From Methylobacterium indicum (lineage in GTDB: Bacteria; Pseudomonadota; Alphaproteobacteria; Rhizobiales; Beijerinckiaceae): a DNA stretch of 64,000 bases. A program made the translations under genes and the position numbers. The DNA lies in contig NZ_JTHF01000111.1 in assembly GCF_001043895.1 (NCBI RefSeq), positions 1 to 64,000 on the forward strand. The letters run 5' to 3'. Under the pieces are notes generated by a model. The model did no database searches and was not told the DNA's origin. It worked only from the letters and a program-made list of their open reading frames with translations. Every line of letters starts with the position of its first letter. Position 1 is the stretch's first letter. This document shows positions 45,099 to 53,910 of the stretch, piece by piece.

Positions 45099-47624
45099 AT
45101 GACCGATCGCAGCGAGAGACTGACCCTGCCGCTGATGGCGCTCGCCCTCGTGGCCCTGCCGCTCGGCCTGTCGGCGCTGGGCCTCACCCTCACCTCGGCC
45201 ACCGACGTGGTGGTGTTCGCGGTGGCCTGCCTGGGCCTCAACATCCTGGTCGGGCAGACCGGCCTCGTCTCCTTCGGCCACGGCGCCTTCTTCGGTCTCG
45301 GCGCCTACGCGGCGGCGATCGGCCAGCGCCAGCTCTTCCCCGGCACCCTGCTGCCGCCGGTCCTGTTCGCCCTCGTCGTGGTGGCTCTCGTCGCCGCGCT
45401 CCTCGGCCTGCTGATCCTGCGGCGGCGCGGCGTCTACTTCTCGCTGCTGACGCTCGCGCTCTCCGCCCTCTCCTTCACGGTGGCGTTCCGCTGGACCGCG
45501 CTCACCGGCGGCGAGAGCGGCTATGGCGGCGTCGAGCGGACGCGTGTCCTCGGGCTCGACCTCGACGAGGCCTGGACCTGGTACGGACTCGTGGCCCTCG
45601 TCGGGTTCGTGGTGGTCTACGGGCTCGCGCGCTTCCGCCGCTCCACGCTCGGCACCGTGCTCGAGGCGATCCGCGAGAACGAGCAGCGGGCGCGCTTCCT
45701 CGGCTATCCGACCAAGCGCTACAAGCTCGCCGCCTTCACGGTCTCGGCCACCGTGACGGGGCTCGCCGGCACGTTGAGCGTCTTCACCCACCGCTTCGCC
45801 TCGGCCGAACCGCTCGGCACCGCCTTCTCGGGCGAATTGCTCGCCATGGTGGTGATCGGCGGCATGCGGGGCTTTGCCGGGCCGGCGATCGGCGCCCTGT
45901 TCTTCATCCTGTTTCGCGAGATGCTGTCGATCTGGACCGCCAACTGGCTGTTCTGGTTCGGCCTCCTGTTCGTCGGCTTCATCCTGTTCTCGCCCGACGG
46001 GCTCGTCGGCATCGGCCGGCGCGTGTGGCGCATGGTGCGCCCGCCCGCCACCGAGGATGCCGCCATGGCCGGCCGCAAGGCCGGGCTGCCGGAGAACCTG
46101 CCGGCCTTCCTGCGGCCGGACGGGGTCGTGGACGGCGTGATCCTGGCGGCGCGGGGCATCGCCAAGCGCTTCGGCGGCCTCAAGGCGGTCGACGGCGTCA
46201 CGATCGCGGTGCGCGACCGGACGCTGCACGCCCTGATCGGCCCCAACGGTGCCGGCAAGACCACCGCCTTCAACCTGATCTCCGGGATGTACCGGCCCGA
46301 TTCCGGCACCGTGACCCTCGCCGACCGGTCGATCGCCGGCTTTGCGCCGGAGCGGATCTGCGAGGCCGGCATCGGCCGCTCGTTCCAGATCACCAACCTG
46401 TTTCCGGCTCTCACCGTCGAGGACAACATCCGCCTCGCCGTGCAGGGGCGGCGGCCCGGCCGGTTCAACCCGTGGCGCGACGCCCGGGCCGACCGGGAGG
46501 CGGCGGCCGAGACCGCCGAGATCCTGCGCTGGCTCGGCCTCGCCGGGCTCGAACGGGCGGAGGCCGGCTCGCTCTCCTATGGCGGCCAGCGCCTCCTCGA
46601 CATGGGGGTGGCTCTGGCCACCAAGCCCCGGGTGCTGCTCCTCGACGAGCCGCTGGCCGGCCTCGCGGCAGCCGAGCGCACCCGCATCGGCGACATCATC
46701 AAGCGGGTCTCGACCGAGGTCCCGGTCCTGATGGTCGAGCACGACATCGACCGGGTCTTCCAGATCGCCGACGCCGTGACGGTGATGAACGAGGGCACGG
46801 TGCTGGTCGACGGCACGGTCGAGGATGCCCGCACCTCGCCGCGCGTGCAGGAGGTCTATATCGGCTCCGGCACCGCCGCGATGGCGGCGCGGGCCCGGCC
46901 GAGCGCCGCCGAGCCGCAGGTGCTGCTGTCGCTTCAGGGTGTCGACACCTTCTACGGCAAGAGCCACATCCTCTCGGGCGTCACCTTCGACGTGCATGCC
47001 CACGAGATCGTGGCGCTCCTCGGCCGCAACGGCGCCGGCAAGTCGACCTGCCTCAAGACCATCACCGGGCTCGCCCCCCACGCCGCCGGGCATCTCCGGC
47101 TCGGGGACGACATCCTCGACGGCCGCTCGGCGGCCTCCATCGCCCGGGCCGGCATCGGCTACGTGCCGCAGGGCCGCGGGCTCTTCGCCGGGATGAGCGT
47201 CGCCGAGAACCTGGAACTCGGCCGGCTCAAGCGCCGCACCGGCAACGGCGTGCACTGGGACGAGGAGCGGGTGCTCTCGTACTTCCCGCGCCTGCGCGAG
47301 CGCTGGCGCACCCCCGCCGACTACCTGTCGGGCGGCGAGCAGCAGATGGTGGCGGTGGCCCGCGCGCTCTCCGGCGACGTGCGGGTGCTGCTCCTCGACG
47401 AGCCGTTCGAGGGGCTGGCCCCGGCGGTGGTCGAGAGCCTGTTCGAGACCTTCGATGCCTTACGCCGCGAGGTCGCGATCGTCATCGTCGACCACAACCT
47501 CGACCTCGCGCTCGCCCTCTCCGACCGCACCGTGGCCCTGGAGCGGGGGCGCGTGATGCATGCCGGGCCCTCGCAGGCCCTGCGCGACGATCTTAGCCTT
47601 CGCCGTCAGGTGCTGTGGCTGTGA
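45099..47624 (+). CDS. Fused ABC transporter protein: LivM permease + LivG ATPase + LivF ATPase
   Basis: 841 residues carrying three normally separate subunits. Residues about 1-325 form a LivM-type permease (LNILVGQTGLVSFGHGAFFG, RENEQRARFLGYPTKRYKL). A first ATPase (about 345-590) has Walker A GPNGAGKTT near 380, signature LSYGGQ near 492 and Walker B VLLLDEPLAGL. A second ATPase (about 610-841) has Walker A GRNGAGKST near 641, signature LSGGEQQ near 743 and LLLDEPFEGL. The reading frame is continuous with no internal stop, and linkers of 20-30 residues join the parts. With the LivH protein it would form a complete inner-membrane importer from two polypeptides. Confidence 0.93.
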   Translation: MTDRSERLTLPLMALALVALPLGLSALGLTLTSATDVVVFAVACLGLNILVGQTGLVSFGHGAFFGLGAYAAAIGQRQLFPGTLLPPVLFALVVVALVAALLGLLILRRRGVYFSLLTLALSALSFTVAFRWTALTGGESGYGGVERTRVLGLDLDEAWTWYGLVALVGFVVVYGLARFRRSTLGTVLEAIRENEQRARFLGYPTKRYKLAAFTVSATVTGLAGTLSVFTHRFASAEPLGTAFSGELLAMVVIGGMRGFAGPAIGALFFILFREMLSIWTANWLFWFGLLFVGFILFSPDGLVGIGRRVWRMVRPPATEDAAMAGRKAGLPENLPAFLRPDGVVDGVILAARGIAKRFGGLKAVDGVTIAVRDRTLHALIGPNGAGKTTAFNLISGMYRPDSGTVTLADRSIAGFAPERICEAGIGRSFQITNLFPALTVEDNIRLAVQGRRPGRFNPWRDARADREAAAETAEILRWLGLAGLERAEAGSLSYGGQRLLDMGVALATKPRVLLLDEPLAGLAAAERTRIGDIIKRVSTEVPVLMVEHDIDRVFQIADAVTVMNEGTVLVDGTVEDARTSPRVQEVYIGSGTAAMAARARPSAAEPQVLLSLQGVDTFYGKSHILSGVTFDVHAHEIVALLGRNGAGKSTCLKTITGLAPHAAGHLRLGDDILDGRSAASIARAGIGYVPQGRGLFAGMSVAENLELGRLKRRTGNGVHWDEERVLSYFPRLRERWRTPADYLSGGEQQMVAVARALSGDVRVLLLDEPFEGLAPAVVESLFETFDALRREVAIVIVDHNLDLALALSDRTVALERGRVMHAGPSQALRDDLSLRRQVLWL

Positions 47625-47664
47625 GTTCTTGTCTATGATCCGCCCCGAGGGAGAGTCGCCAACA

Positions 47665-48591
47665 ATGCCGACCGTCGCAATCGTCGGGGCCGGGCTGATC
47701 GGCCGGTCCTGGGCCGTGGTCTTCGCCCGGTCCGGCTTCACCGTCCGCCTGACCGACATTCACCACGCGGCGCTCGACGCCGCGCCGGGGCATATCGCGG
47801 AGGCCCTGCGCCAGCTCGAGATCCACGGCCTCGTGGCGGACATCCCGGCGATCCTCGCCCGGATCCGGACCTGCCCGACCCTCGCCGAGGCGGTGGAAGG
47901 GGTCGACCTCGTGCAGGAGAACGGCCCCGAGACGGTGGAGGCCAAGCGCGCGCTCTTTGCCGAGCTCGACGCGCTGTGCGGGCCCGACACGATCCTCGCC
48001 TCGTCGACCTCGGCCATCGTCGCCTCGCTGTTCACCGAGGGGCTGGCGGGGCGGGCCCGCTGCCTCGTCGGCCACCCGGTCAACCCGCCCCATCTCGTGC
48101 CGGTGGTGGAACTCTGCGGCGCGCCCTGGACCGATCCGGCCGTGATCGAGCGCGCCCGCGCCCTCTACGAGGCCGCCGGCCAGGCGCCGGTGACGGTGAA
48201 CCGGGAGGTCGAGGGCTTCGTGCTCAACCGCCTCCAGGGCGCCCTGCTCTCGGAGGCCTTCCGCCTCGTCGCCGAGGGCGTGGTGAGCCCCGCCGACCTC
48301 GACCGGACGGTGGCCGAGGGGTTGGGCCTGCGCTGGTCCTTCCTCGGCCCCTTCGCCACCATCGATCTCAACGCGCCGGGCGGCGTCGCCGATTACGCCG
48401 CGCGCTATGGCGGCTTCTACGGCCGGCTCGCCGCCGATCCGGCCCCCGCCTCGGTGTGGTCGCCCGAGAGCGCCGCCCGCATCAATGCCGCCTGGGGCGG
48501 CGGCCCCGATCCCGCTTCACCGGCGGAGCGCAGCCGCCGCCGCGACGCGCGCCTCGCGGCGCTCATGGCGCACAAGCGCGCCCAATCCTAG
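47665..48591 (+). CDS. 3-hydroxyacyl-CoA dehydrogenase-family, 3-hydroxyacid dehydrogenase
   Basis: 308 residues. NAD-binding VAIVGAGLIGRSWAVVFA, then catalytic-site segments VQENGPE, ASSTSAI and GHPVNPPHLVPVVE (His-Asn), and FVLNRLQGALLSEAFRLV. The single-domain length and lack of an acyl-CoA tail domain suggest the carnitine 3-dehydrogenase / L-gulonate 3-dehydrogenase (lambda-crystallin) branch, which oxidises free 3-hydroxy acids. The BKACE gene follows 11 bases later, so its product is probably a beta-keto acid for that enzyme. ATG 47665 follows GGGAGAGTCG. Confidence 0.9.
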   Translation: MPTVAIVGAGLIGRSWAVVFARSGFTVRLTDIHHAALDAAPGHIAEALRQLEIHGLVADIPAILARIRTCPTLAEAVEGVDLVQENGPETVEAKRALFAELDALCGPDTILASSTSAIVASLFTEGLAGRARCLVGHPVNPPHLVPVVELCGAPWTDPAVIERARALYEAAGQAPVTVNREVEGFVLNRLQGALLSEAFRLVAEGVVSPADLDRTVAEGLGLRWSFLGPFATIDLNAPGGVADYAARYGGFYGRLAADPAPASVWSPESAARINAAWGGGPDPASPAERSRRRDARLAALMAHKRAQS

Positions 48592-48602
48592 GAGGAATTC
48601 CC

Positions 48603-49532
48603 ATGGCCAAACGGAAAGTCGTCATCACCTGCGCCGTCACCGGCGCGATCCACACCCCCTCGATGTCGCCGCACCTGCCGGTGACTCCCGACGAGATCGC
48701 CGAGGCCGCGATCGGCGCGGCGGAAGCCGGCGCGGCGATCGTCCACCTGCACGCCCGCGATCCGAAGACCGGCAAGCCCGACCAGTCGCCGGAGGCCTTC
48801 GAGCCGTTCCTGAAGGTCATCAAGCAGCGCTCGAACTGCGTGGTGAATCTCACCACCGGCGGCGCGCCGACGATGGGCATCGACGAGCGCCTCGGGCCCG
48901 CAGCCCATTTCAAGCCGGAGGTCGCCTCGCTCAACATGGGGTCGATGAATTTCGGCCTCTACCCGATGCTGGAGCGTTTCAAGACCTTCCAGCACGACTG
49001 GGAGCAGCCCTACCTGGAGGGCTCGCGCGACCGGATCTTCAAGAACACCTTCGCCGACATCGAGCACATCCTGACCACCTGCGCCGAGAACGGCACCCGG
49101 TTCGAGGTCGAGTGCTACGATATCGGCCATCTCTACACGCTGTCCCACTTCGCCGATCGCGGCGTGATCAAGCCGCCCTTCTTCGTCCAGAGCGTGTTCG
49201 GCATCCTCGGCGGCATCGGCCAGCACCCGGAGGACGTCCAGCACATGAAGCGCACCGCCGACCGGCTGTTCGGCGCCGATTACCGCTGGTCGGTGCTGGG
49301 GGCGGGCCGCAACCAGATGACCATCGCCGCCCAGGCGATCGCGCTCGGCGGCAACGTCCGGGTGGGGCTGGAGGATTCGCTGTGGATCGGGCCGGGTCGG
49401 ATGGCCGAGTCGAACGCCCAGCAGGTCTTGAAGGCGCGCCAGATCATCGAGGGCCTGGGGCTCGACGTCGCGACGCCGGACGATGCGCGGGAGATTCTTG
49501 GATTGAAGGGCGGGGATCGGGTGAATTTCTAG
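48603..49532 (+). CDS. Beta-keto acid cleavage enzyme (BKACE, DUF849)
   Basis: 309 residues. The family condenses a beta-keto acid with acetyl-CoA to give acetoacetate and a new CoA ester; Kce of lysine fermentation and dehydrocarnitine cleavage enzyme are members. Zn ligands are visible in IVHLHARDP (His48, His50) and in the Glu of RVGLEDSLW. Other conserved parts are VVNLTTGGAPTMG, SLNMGSMNFG and GRNQMTIAAQAI. An excellent AGGAGG precedes ATG 48603. Substrate is unknown; carnitine-derived dehydrocarnitine is one candidate from the paired dehydrogenase. Confidence 0.95.
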   Translation: MAKRKVVITCAVTGAIHTPSMSPHLPVTPDEIAEAAIGAAEAGAAIVHLHARDPKTGKPDQSPEAFEPFLKVIKQRSNCVVNLTTGGAPTMGIDERLGPAAHFKPEVASLNMGSMNFGLYPMLERFKTFQHDWEQPYLEGSRDRIFKNTFADIEHILTTCAENGTRFEVECYDIGHLYTLSHFADRGVIKPPFFVQSVFGILGGIGQHPEDVQHMKRTADRLFGADYRWSVLGAGRNQMTIAAQAIALGGNVRVGLEDSLWIGPGRMAESNAQQVLKARQIIEGLGLDVATPDDAREILGLKGGDRVNF

Positions 49533-49559
49533 CCACCGCTCCCGCATTTTGATTCTCAC

Positions 49560-49594
49560 CTCCGGCTACTGGAGCACCGCACCGATAGCCGGAG
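49560..49594 (+). terminator. Hairpin after the BKACE gene
   Basis: Nine-base perfect stem CTCCGGCTA / TAGCCGGAG with a 17-base loop, 28 bases past the stop. No T run. The rest of 49595-49800 shows nothing recognisable. Confidence 0.45.
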
Positions 49595-49800
49595 TGGTGC
49601 GACCTGCGTGATGGCGCGGAGGATTCGTCGACCGGGCGTTCCCCTGCCCGGCCGCCGACCGGGCGGTGGTGGCCGAAGCCCAACGCCATGACTACCGTTT
49701 TCGATCGCCCCGAGAGAGCGGCGCGGTCACCCTGGTCCGAGATCGCAAGGGCTTTGGACGGTGCCCGGACGATCGTCTTGCTCCGACATGCGAGCGGTCA

Positions 49801-50661
49801 TCAGATCATCGGCTTGCCGCCGGTCACCGCCACCGTGGCACCCGAGACGTAGCTCGCCTCCTCGCTCGCCAGCATCACGTAGACGGGCGCGAGCTCGACC
49901 GGCTGGCCGGGGCGCTTCATCGGCACCTGGGAGCCGAACTGGCGCACCTTCTCCTCGGGCATGGTCGAGGGGATCAGCGGCGTCCAGACCGGGCCGGGGG
50001 CGACGCAGTTCACCCGGATCTCCTTCTCGGCGAGCAACTGGGCCAGCCCGCCGGTGAAGTTCTGGATCGCCCCCTTGGTGGTGGCGTAGGCGAGCAATTG
50101 CGGGCTCGGCGCGTCGGCGTTGATCGACGTCGTGTTGATGATCGCCGCGCCCGGCCGCATGTGCGGCACCGCCGCCTTGGTCAGGTAGAACATCGCGTGG
50201 ATGTTGGTGCGGAAGGTAACGTCCCACTCCTCGTCGCTCAGCTCCTCGATCGACGACACGCTGGCCTGATGGGCGGCGTTGTTGACCAGCACGTCGACCC
50301 GCCCGAACGCCGCCACCGCCTTCTCGACGATGGCGCGGCAATGGGCCGGGTCCTTGATGTCGCCCGGAACCAGTACCGCTCGGCGGCCGGCGGATTCGAC
50401 GAGCTTGGCGGTCTCGCGGGCATCCTCGTGCTCGTCGTAATAGGCGATCAGCACGTCGGCCCCCTCGCGGGCGAAGGCCAGCGCCACCGCCTTGCCGATG
50501 CCGCTGTCGCCACCGGTGATGATCGCCTTGCGGTCGGCAAGCCGCCCCGAGCCTCGGTAGCGGGTCTCGCCGTAATCCGGCCTTGGGTCCATGTCGGCAT
50601 CGCGGCCCGGCATCGGGATCGGCTTCTGGCGCCCGAACGGGGGCTTCGGGAAATCGGTCAT
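49801..50661 (-). CDS. SDR-family oxidoreductase, YghA/general-stress type
   Basis: 286 residues. The N-terminal extension rich in Pro/Gly (MPGRDADMDPRPDYGETRY) is typical of the YghA/Gsp39 group. The Rossmann motif TGGDSGIGKAVALAF, NNAAHQ, catalytic Ser in NTTSI and YATTKGAIQ follow, and the end has SGATVAVTGGKPM. It is an NAD(P)-linked aldehyde or alcohol oxidoreductase often induced by stress. Single gene, divergent from the PepSY gene. Confidence 0.92.
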   Translation of the reverse strand: MTDFPKPPFGRQKPIPMPGRDADMDPRPDYGETRYRGSGRLADRKAIITGGDSGIGKAVALAFAREGADVLIAYYDEHEDARETAKLVESAGRRAVLVPGDIKDPAHCRAIVEKAVAAFGRVDVLVNNAAHQASVSSIEELSDEEWDVTFRTNIHAMFYLTKAAVPHMRPGAAIINTTSINADAPSPQLLAYATTKGAIQNFTGGLAQLLAEKEIRVNCVAPGPVWTPLIPSTMPEEKVRQFGSQVPMKRPGQPVELAPVYVMLASEEASYVSGATVAVTGGKPMI

Positions 50662-50831
50662 CGTCGGGCTCCGTCAGGTCCGGGAACGTCCAGCCAACTG
50701 GTGGGGAGTATCAGTGTTCCGGTCCCGCGCCTGCCTCGTGCACGAGCATCTTGCCCAATGGGCAACCAAGTCGGGGGAGCGGCGTTTCCGGTGTCCCTGA
50801 TGGATGGCCTCACACGCCCCCGGAGACCACG

Positions 50832-51437
50832 ATGCTGACCCGTTTCCTCGCCACCGCCGGCGCCCTCGCCCTCACCACTGGCCTTGCCCTGGCCCAGACC
50901 ACGGCCCCGACCGCCCCGACCGCCCCGACGGCGCCGGGCACCGCCCCGATGGCCACGACCGCCGCGCCGGATGCGACGAAGGACATGAAGGAGTGGCAGG
51001 CCGTCAAGCTCGCCAAGATCAGCCTGGCCGACGCCATCGCTACCGCCGAGAAGAAGGACGGCAACGGCCGCGCCATCGACGCCGACTTCGAGAAGGCCGA
51101 CAGCAAGAACCCGATGCACTGGTCGATCAAGGTCGTCTATCCCGACGGCAAGCTGGTCGAGCACGGCATCAACGCCGAGACCGGCGCGCTCTACAAGAGC
51201 GAGAACCAGCCGATCGAGCGCTACTTCACCCGCCTGAAGGTCGCCGACTTCAACAACGCCAAGGTCTCGCTGAAGGACGCCCTGGCGATCGCCGAGAAGC
51301 AGGCCGGCGGCGGCAAGGCCTACGAGGCCGAGGTCGAGCGCGAAGGCTCGGCCGTCGCCTACGAGATCAAGGTGGCGCTGGCCGACAAGGAGCAGGAAGT
51401 GAAGGTCGGGCCGGACGGTCAGATCATGAAGGACTAA
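50832..51437 (+). CDS. Secreted PepSY-domain protein
   Basis: 201 residues. Signal peptide (LATAGALALTTGLALAQ, cleavage near residue 22), then a low-complexity linker of TAP repeats. Two PepSY-like modules follow: about 58-120 (ISLADAIATAEKKDGNGRAI, VVYPDGKLVEHGINAETG) and 130-201 (VSLKDALAIAEKQAGGGKAY, EVKVGPDGQIMKD). PepSY proteins act in the periplasm, often as peptidase-inhibitor-like modules; the actual role is unknown. A strong hairpin ends the gene. Confidence 0.85.
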   Translation: MLTRFLATAGALALTTGLALAQTTAPTAPTAPTAPGTAPMATTAAPDATKDMKEWQAVKLAKISLADAIATAEKKDGNGRAIDADFEKADSKNPMHWSIKVVYPDGKLVEHGINAETGALYKSENQPIERYFTRLKVADFNNAKVSLKDALAIAEKQAGGGKAYEAEVEREGSAVAYEIKVALADKEQEVKVGPDGQIMKD

Positions 51438-51450
51438 ACGGATCGGTCTC

Positions 51451-51477
51451 GGCGCCCCGTCCCCGTGACGGGGCGCC
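51451..51477 (+). terminator. GC hairpin after the PepSY gene
   Basis: Perfect 11-base stem GGCGCCCCGTC / GACGGGGCGCC, 13 bases past the stop. No T run. Confidence 0.6.
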
Positions 51478-51591
51478 GGCCTCTCCCGAGGCCGTCGCGC
51501 CGCAGCCGTCAAGGTGGGTGCGACGGCCCCCCGGCCCCCATGCTAGGAAGCCGCAACGGCCCTGAAGGGCCGAAGGGCCAAGGGGGAAATC

Positions 51592-52239
51592 ATGAGCGTC
51601 TTCTTCGGCGAAAGCCATCGGCGCCTTCAGGACGAGCACGGCACGCGCCGTCTCGCCGACCGGCTGGAAGCGCACGCGCACGACGCGTTCGAGGCACCCG
51701 AGCGCGACTTCATCGCCGGCGCCACGATGGTCTTCCTCAGCACCGTCGACGGCAACGGCCAGCCCACCGTGTCCTACAAGGGCGGCCCCCCGGGCTTCGT
51801 GCGCATCACCGGCCCGAGCGAACTGGTCCTTCCGAGCTACGACGGGAACGGCATGTTCCTGACCCTCGGCAATCTCGGGCAGAATCCCCGCATCGGCCTG
51901 CTCTTCATCGATTTCGAGAACCCGCACCGCCTGCGGCTGCACGGTACCGCGGCGCTCGCGGACGATCCCGACCTGCTCGCGCTCTATCCCGGCGCCGACC
52001 ACGTCGTGCGGGTCTCGGTCGAAAGAATCTTCGTCAATTGCGGCCGCTACATCCACCGGAGCCGGGCCACCGAGCTGTCGCCCCACCTGCCCGACGCGGA
52101 CGGGCGCCAGCCCTTCCCGGCCTGGAAGCGGATCGACCTCTTCGAGGGGGCCCTGCCGGCGGGCGACGAGCAAAAGGTCGCCCGCACGGGCGGGACGATC
52201 CCGCTCGAGGCCTATCGCGGCGAGGCCGATCCGGGCTGA
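51592..52239 (+). CDS. Pyridoxamine 5'-phosphate oxidase-family flavoprotein
   Basis: 215 residues. Split-barrel FMN-binding fold: FIAGATMVFLSTVDGNGQPT, SYKGGPPGFV, LGNLGQNPRIGLLFIDFENP and FVNCGRYIHRS. These long forms are not true PdxH; they are flavin or haem-binding reductases of unsettled role. ATG 51592 follows GGGGGAAATC. Convergent with the GNAT gene, four bases between their ends. Confidence 0.9.
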   Translation: MSVFFGESHRRLQDEHGTRRLADRLEAHAHDAFEAPERDFIAGATMVFLSTVDGNGQPTVSYKGGPPGFVRITGPSELVLPSYDGNGMFLTLGNLGQNPRIGLLFIDFENPHRLRLHGTAALADDPDLLALYPGADHVVRVSVERIFVNCGRYIHRSRATELSPHLPDADGRQPFPAWKRIDLFEGALPAGDEQKVARTGGTIPLEAYRGEADPG

Positions 52240-52243
52240 GGCG

Positions 52244-52750
52244 TCAGGCTCCGCCGACGACGCTGCCGCCGGCCTCGGCAAGCGCCCCCTCGCGCAGCTC
52301 GAGACCCAGGAACCGACCCGGATCGACCGGGCCCGGCAGGATGAGCTTGCGCGGCGGCAGCACCCGGAAGCCGAAGCGGGCGTAGTAGGGCGCGTCGCCG
52401 ACCAGGATGACGAGGCCGTGCCCGCCCTCGCGCGCCGCATCGAGGGAGGCGCGCATCAGGGCGCCGCCGATGCCGCGGCTGCCGAAGGCCGGATCGACGG
52501 TGAGCGGCCCGAGCACCAGGAGCGGGCTCGATCCCGCCCGGGCCGGCGAGACCCGGACCGAGCCGACGAGCAGCGTGCCGACGAGGGCGGTGAACGAGAG
52601 GTCGGCGAGATGGGACACGCCCTCGCGCAGCCGGAAGGCGGTGCGGGCGTAGCGGCCGGGGCCGAAGGCGCGTTCGTGCAGGCGCTCGATGGCGTCGTTG
52701 TCGCGCGGGGATTCGGGCCGGATGACGAGGGGAAGCGTGGTCACGGGCAC
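52244..52750 (-). CDS. GNAT-family N-acetyltransferase
   Basis: 168 residues. IRPESPRDNDAIERLHERAF at the start, acetyl-CoA loop VDPAFGSRGIGGALMRASLD (R/Q-x-x-G-x-G/A type) and LVGDAPYYARFGFRVLPPRK near the end place it in the YhbS-like group. It transfers acetyl from acetyl-CoA to an unknown amine. The C-terminus is Ala/Gly-rich. ATG or GTG at 52750; conserved sequence begins within ten residues. Confidence 0.9.
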   Translation of the reverse strand: MPVTTLPLVIRPESPRDNDAIERLHERAFGPGRYARTAFRLREGVSHLADLSFTALVGTLLVGSVRVSPARAGSSPLLVLGPLTVDPAFGSRGIGGALMRASLDAAREGGHGLVILVGDAPYYARFGFRVLPPRKLILPGPVDPGRFLGLELREGALAEAGGSVVGGA

Positions 52751-53024
52751 ACTCTGGGCGGGGCGTCGATGAGGAAGGGCGGATCGGTCAGCCGATCCGT
52801 CGTCGCGCCTCTGCCCTCGGGGCCATCGTTCTCACTCCTGGCGAGCGGCGCGCCCGCGGCGGGCGCATCGCCCGCGGGGGCGCCATAGCAGCGCTTTCCT
52901 GTGAGTGCAAACCGCCGGTGGCATGCCGCTCGCATGCCGCAAGCCTGCAAGCGCTTGCCTTGAGGGTCGCCTTGCGGGTTAGCTGCGCGTGGGAACGCCT
53001 CAACGGTCCGGGAACGACGCCACA

Positions 53025-53879
53025 ATGACAATCAGGTCTGCTCTCGCCCTCGTCCTCTCGCTCGCCATCGGCACCGCCGGGGCGGCCAGGGCCGACGACA
53101 CGGTGCCGGAGACGGTGCGGATCGCCACCGAGGGCGCCTATGCGCCCTACAACTTCACCAAGCCCGACGGCACCCTCGACGGCTACGAGATCGAGCTCGG
53201 CCGCGAGATCTGCGCCCGCGCCAAGCTGAAATGCGAGTTCGTGGCCCAGGACTGGGACGGCGTGGTACCGGGTCTCAACGCCAAGAAGTTCGACGCCATC
53301 ATGTCGGGCATGACGATCACGGATGCGCGCCTGAAGGTGGTGGATTTCACCAAGCCCTATAGCGGCGATTCCTCGGGCTTCGCCGTCGACCGCAACGGGC
53401 CGCTCGCCAAGCTTCCCCTGGGCGGCCAGAAGTTCAGCCTGATGGACGAGGCCGAGGCGGCGAAGGCCCTCGACGCGATCAAGCCGCTCCTCAAGGGCAA
53501 GACCGTCGGCGTCCAGGTCTCGACCATCCACGCGGCCTTCATGGACAAGTACCTCAAGGGCACCGTCGAGGTGCGCGAGTACAAGACCACCGAGCAGCAC
53601 GACCTCGATCTCGCCGCCGGCCGCATCGACGCGATCTTCGCCAACGACGCGCCGCTCCGGGCCACCGCCGAGAAGCCGGAATTCGCCGACACGGTGATGC
53701 TGGCGGGCCCGCGCTTCCGCGGCGGCATCCTCGGCCGCGGCGTGGCGATGGGCCTGCGCAAGGGCGAGGCGAAGCTGAAGGCCAAGCTCGACGAGGGCAT
53801 CGACGCGGTGATCGCCGACGGCACCCTGAAGAAGCTCTCGCTCAAGTGGTTCAAGGCCGACATGACCCCGCAGGGCTGA
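53025..53879 (+). CDS. Polar amino acid ABC transporter, substrate-binding protein (ArgT/HisJ type)
   Basis: 284 residues. Signal peptide (SALALVLSLAIGTAGAARAD, cleavage about residue 24). The family-3 solute-binding fold has RIATEGAYAPYNF, DGYEIELGREICARAKLKCE, AIMSGMTITDARLKVVDFTKP and GVQVSTIHAAFMD. The pattern fits lysine/arginine/ornithine, histidine or opine binding. First gene of a complete importer: two permeases and an ATPase follow at short spacing in the same direction. Confidence 0.95.
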   Translation: MTIRSALALVLSLAIGTAGAARADDTVPETVRIATEGAYAPYNFTKPDGTLDGYEIELGREICARAKLKCEFVAQDWDGVVPGLNAKKFDAIMSGMTITDARLKVVDFTKPYSGDSSGFAVDRNGPLAKLPLGGQKFSLMDEAEAAKALDAIKPLLKGKTVGVQVSTIHAAFMDKYLKGTVEVREYKTTEQHDLDLAAGRIDAIFANDAPLRATAEKPEFADTVMLAGPRFRGGILGRGVAMGLRKGEAKLKAKLDEGIDAVIADGTLKKLSLKWFKADMTPQG

Positions 53880-53910
53880 GGGTGCGTCGTCGGACGGGGG
53901 CCCCATCCGC

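Noticed and set aside
50832..51437. Transposon or phage origin for the TAP-repeat protein
   Set aside because: It has a signal peptide and two PepSY modules, normal codon use and its own hairpin; it is an ordinary secreted protein.
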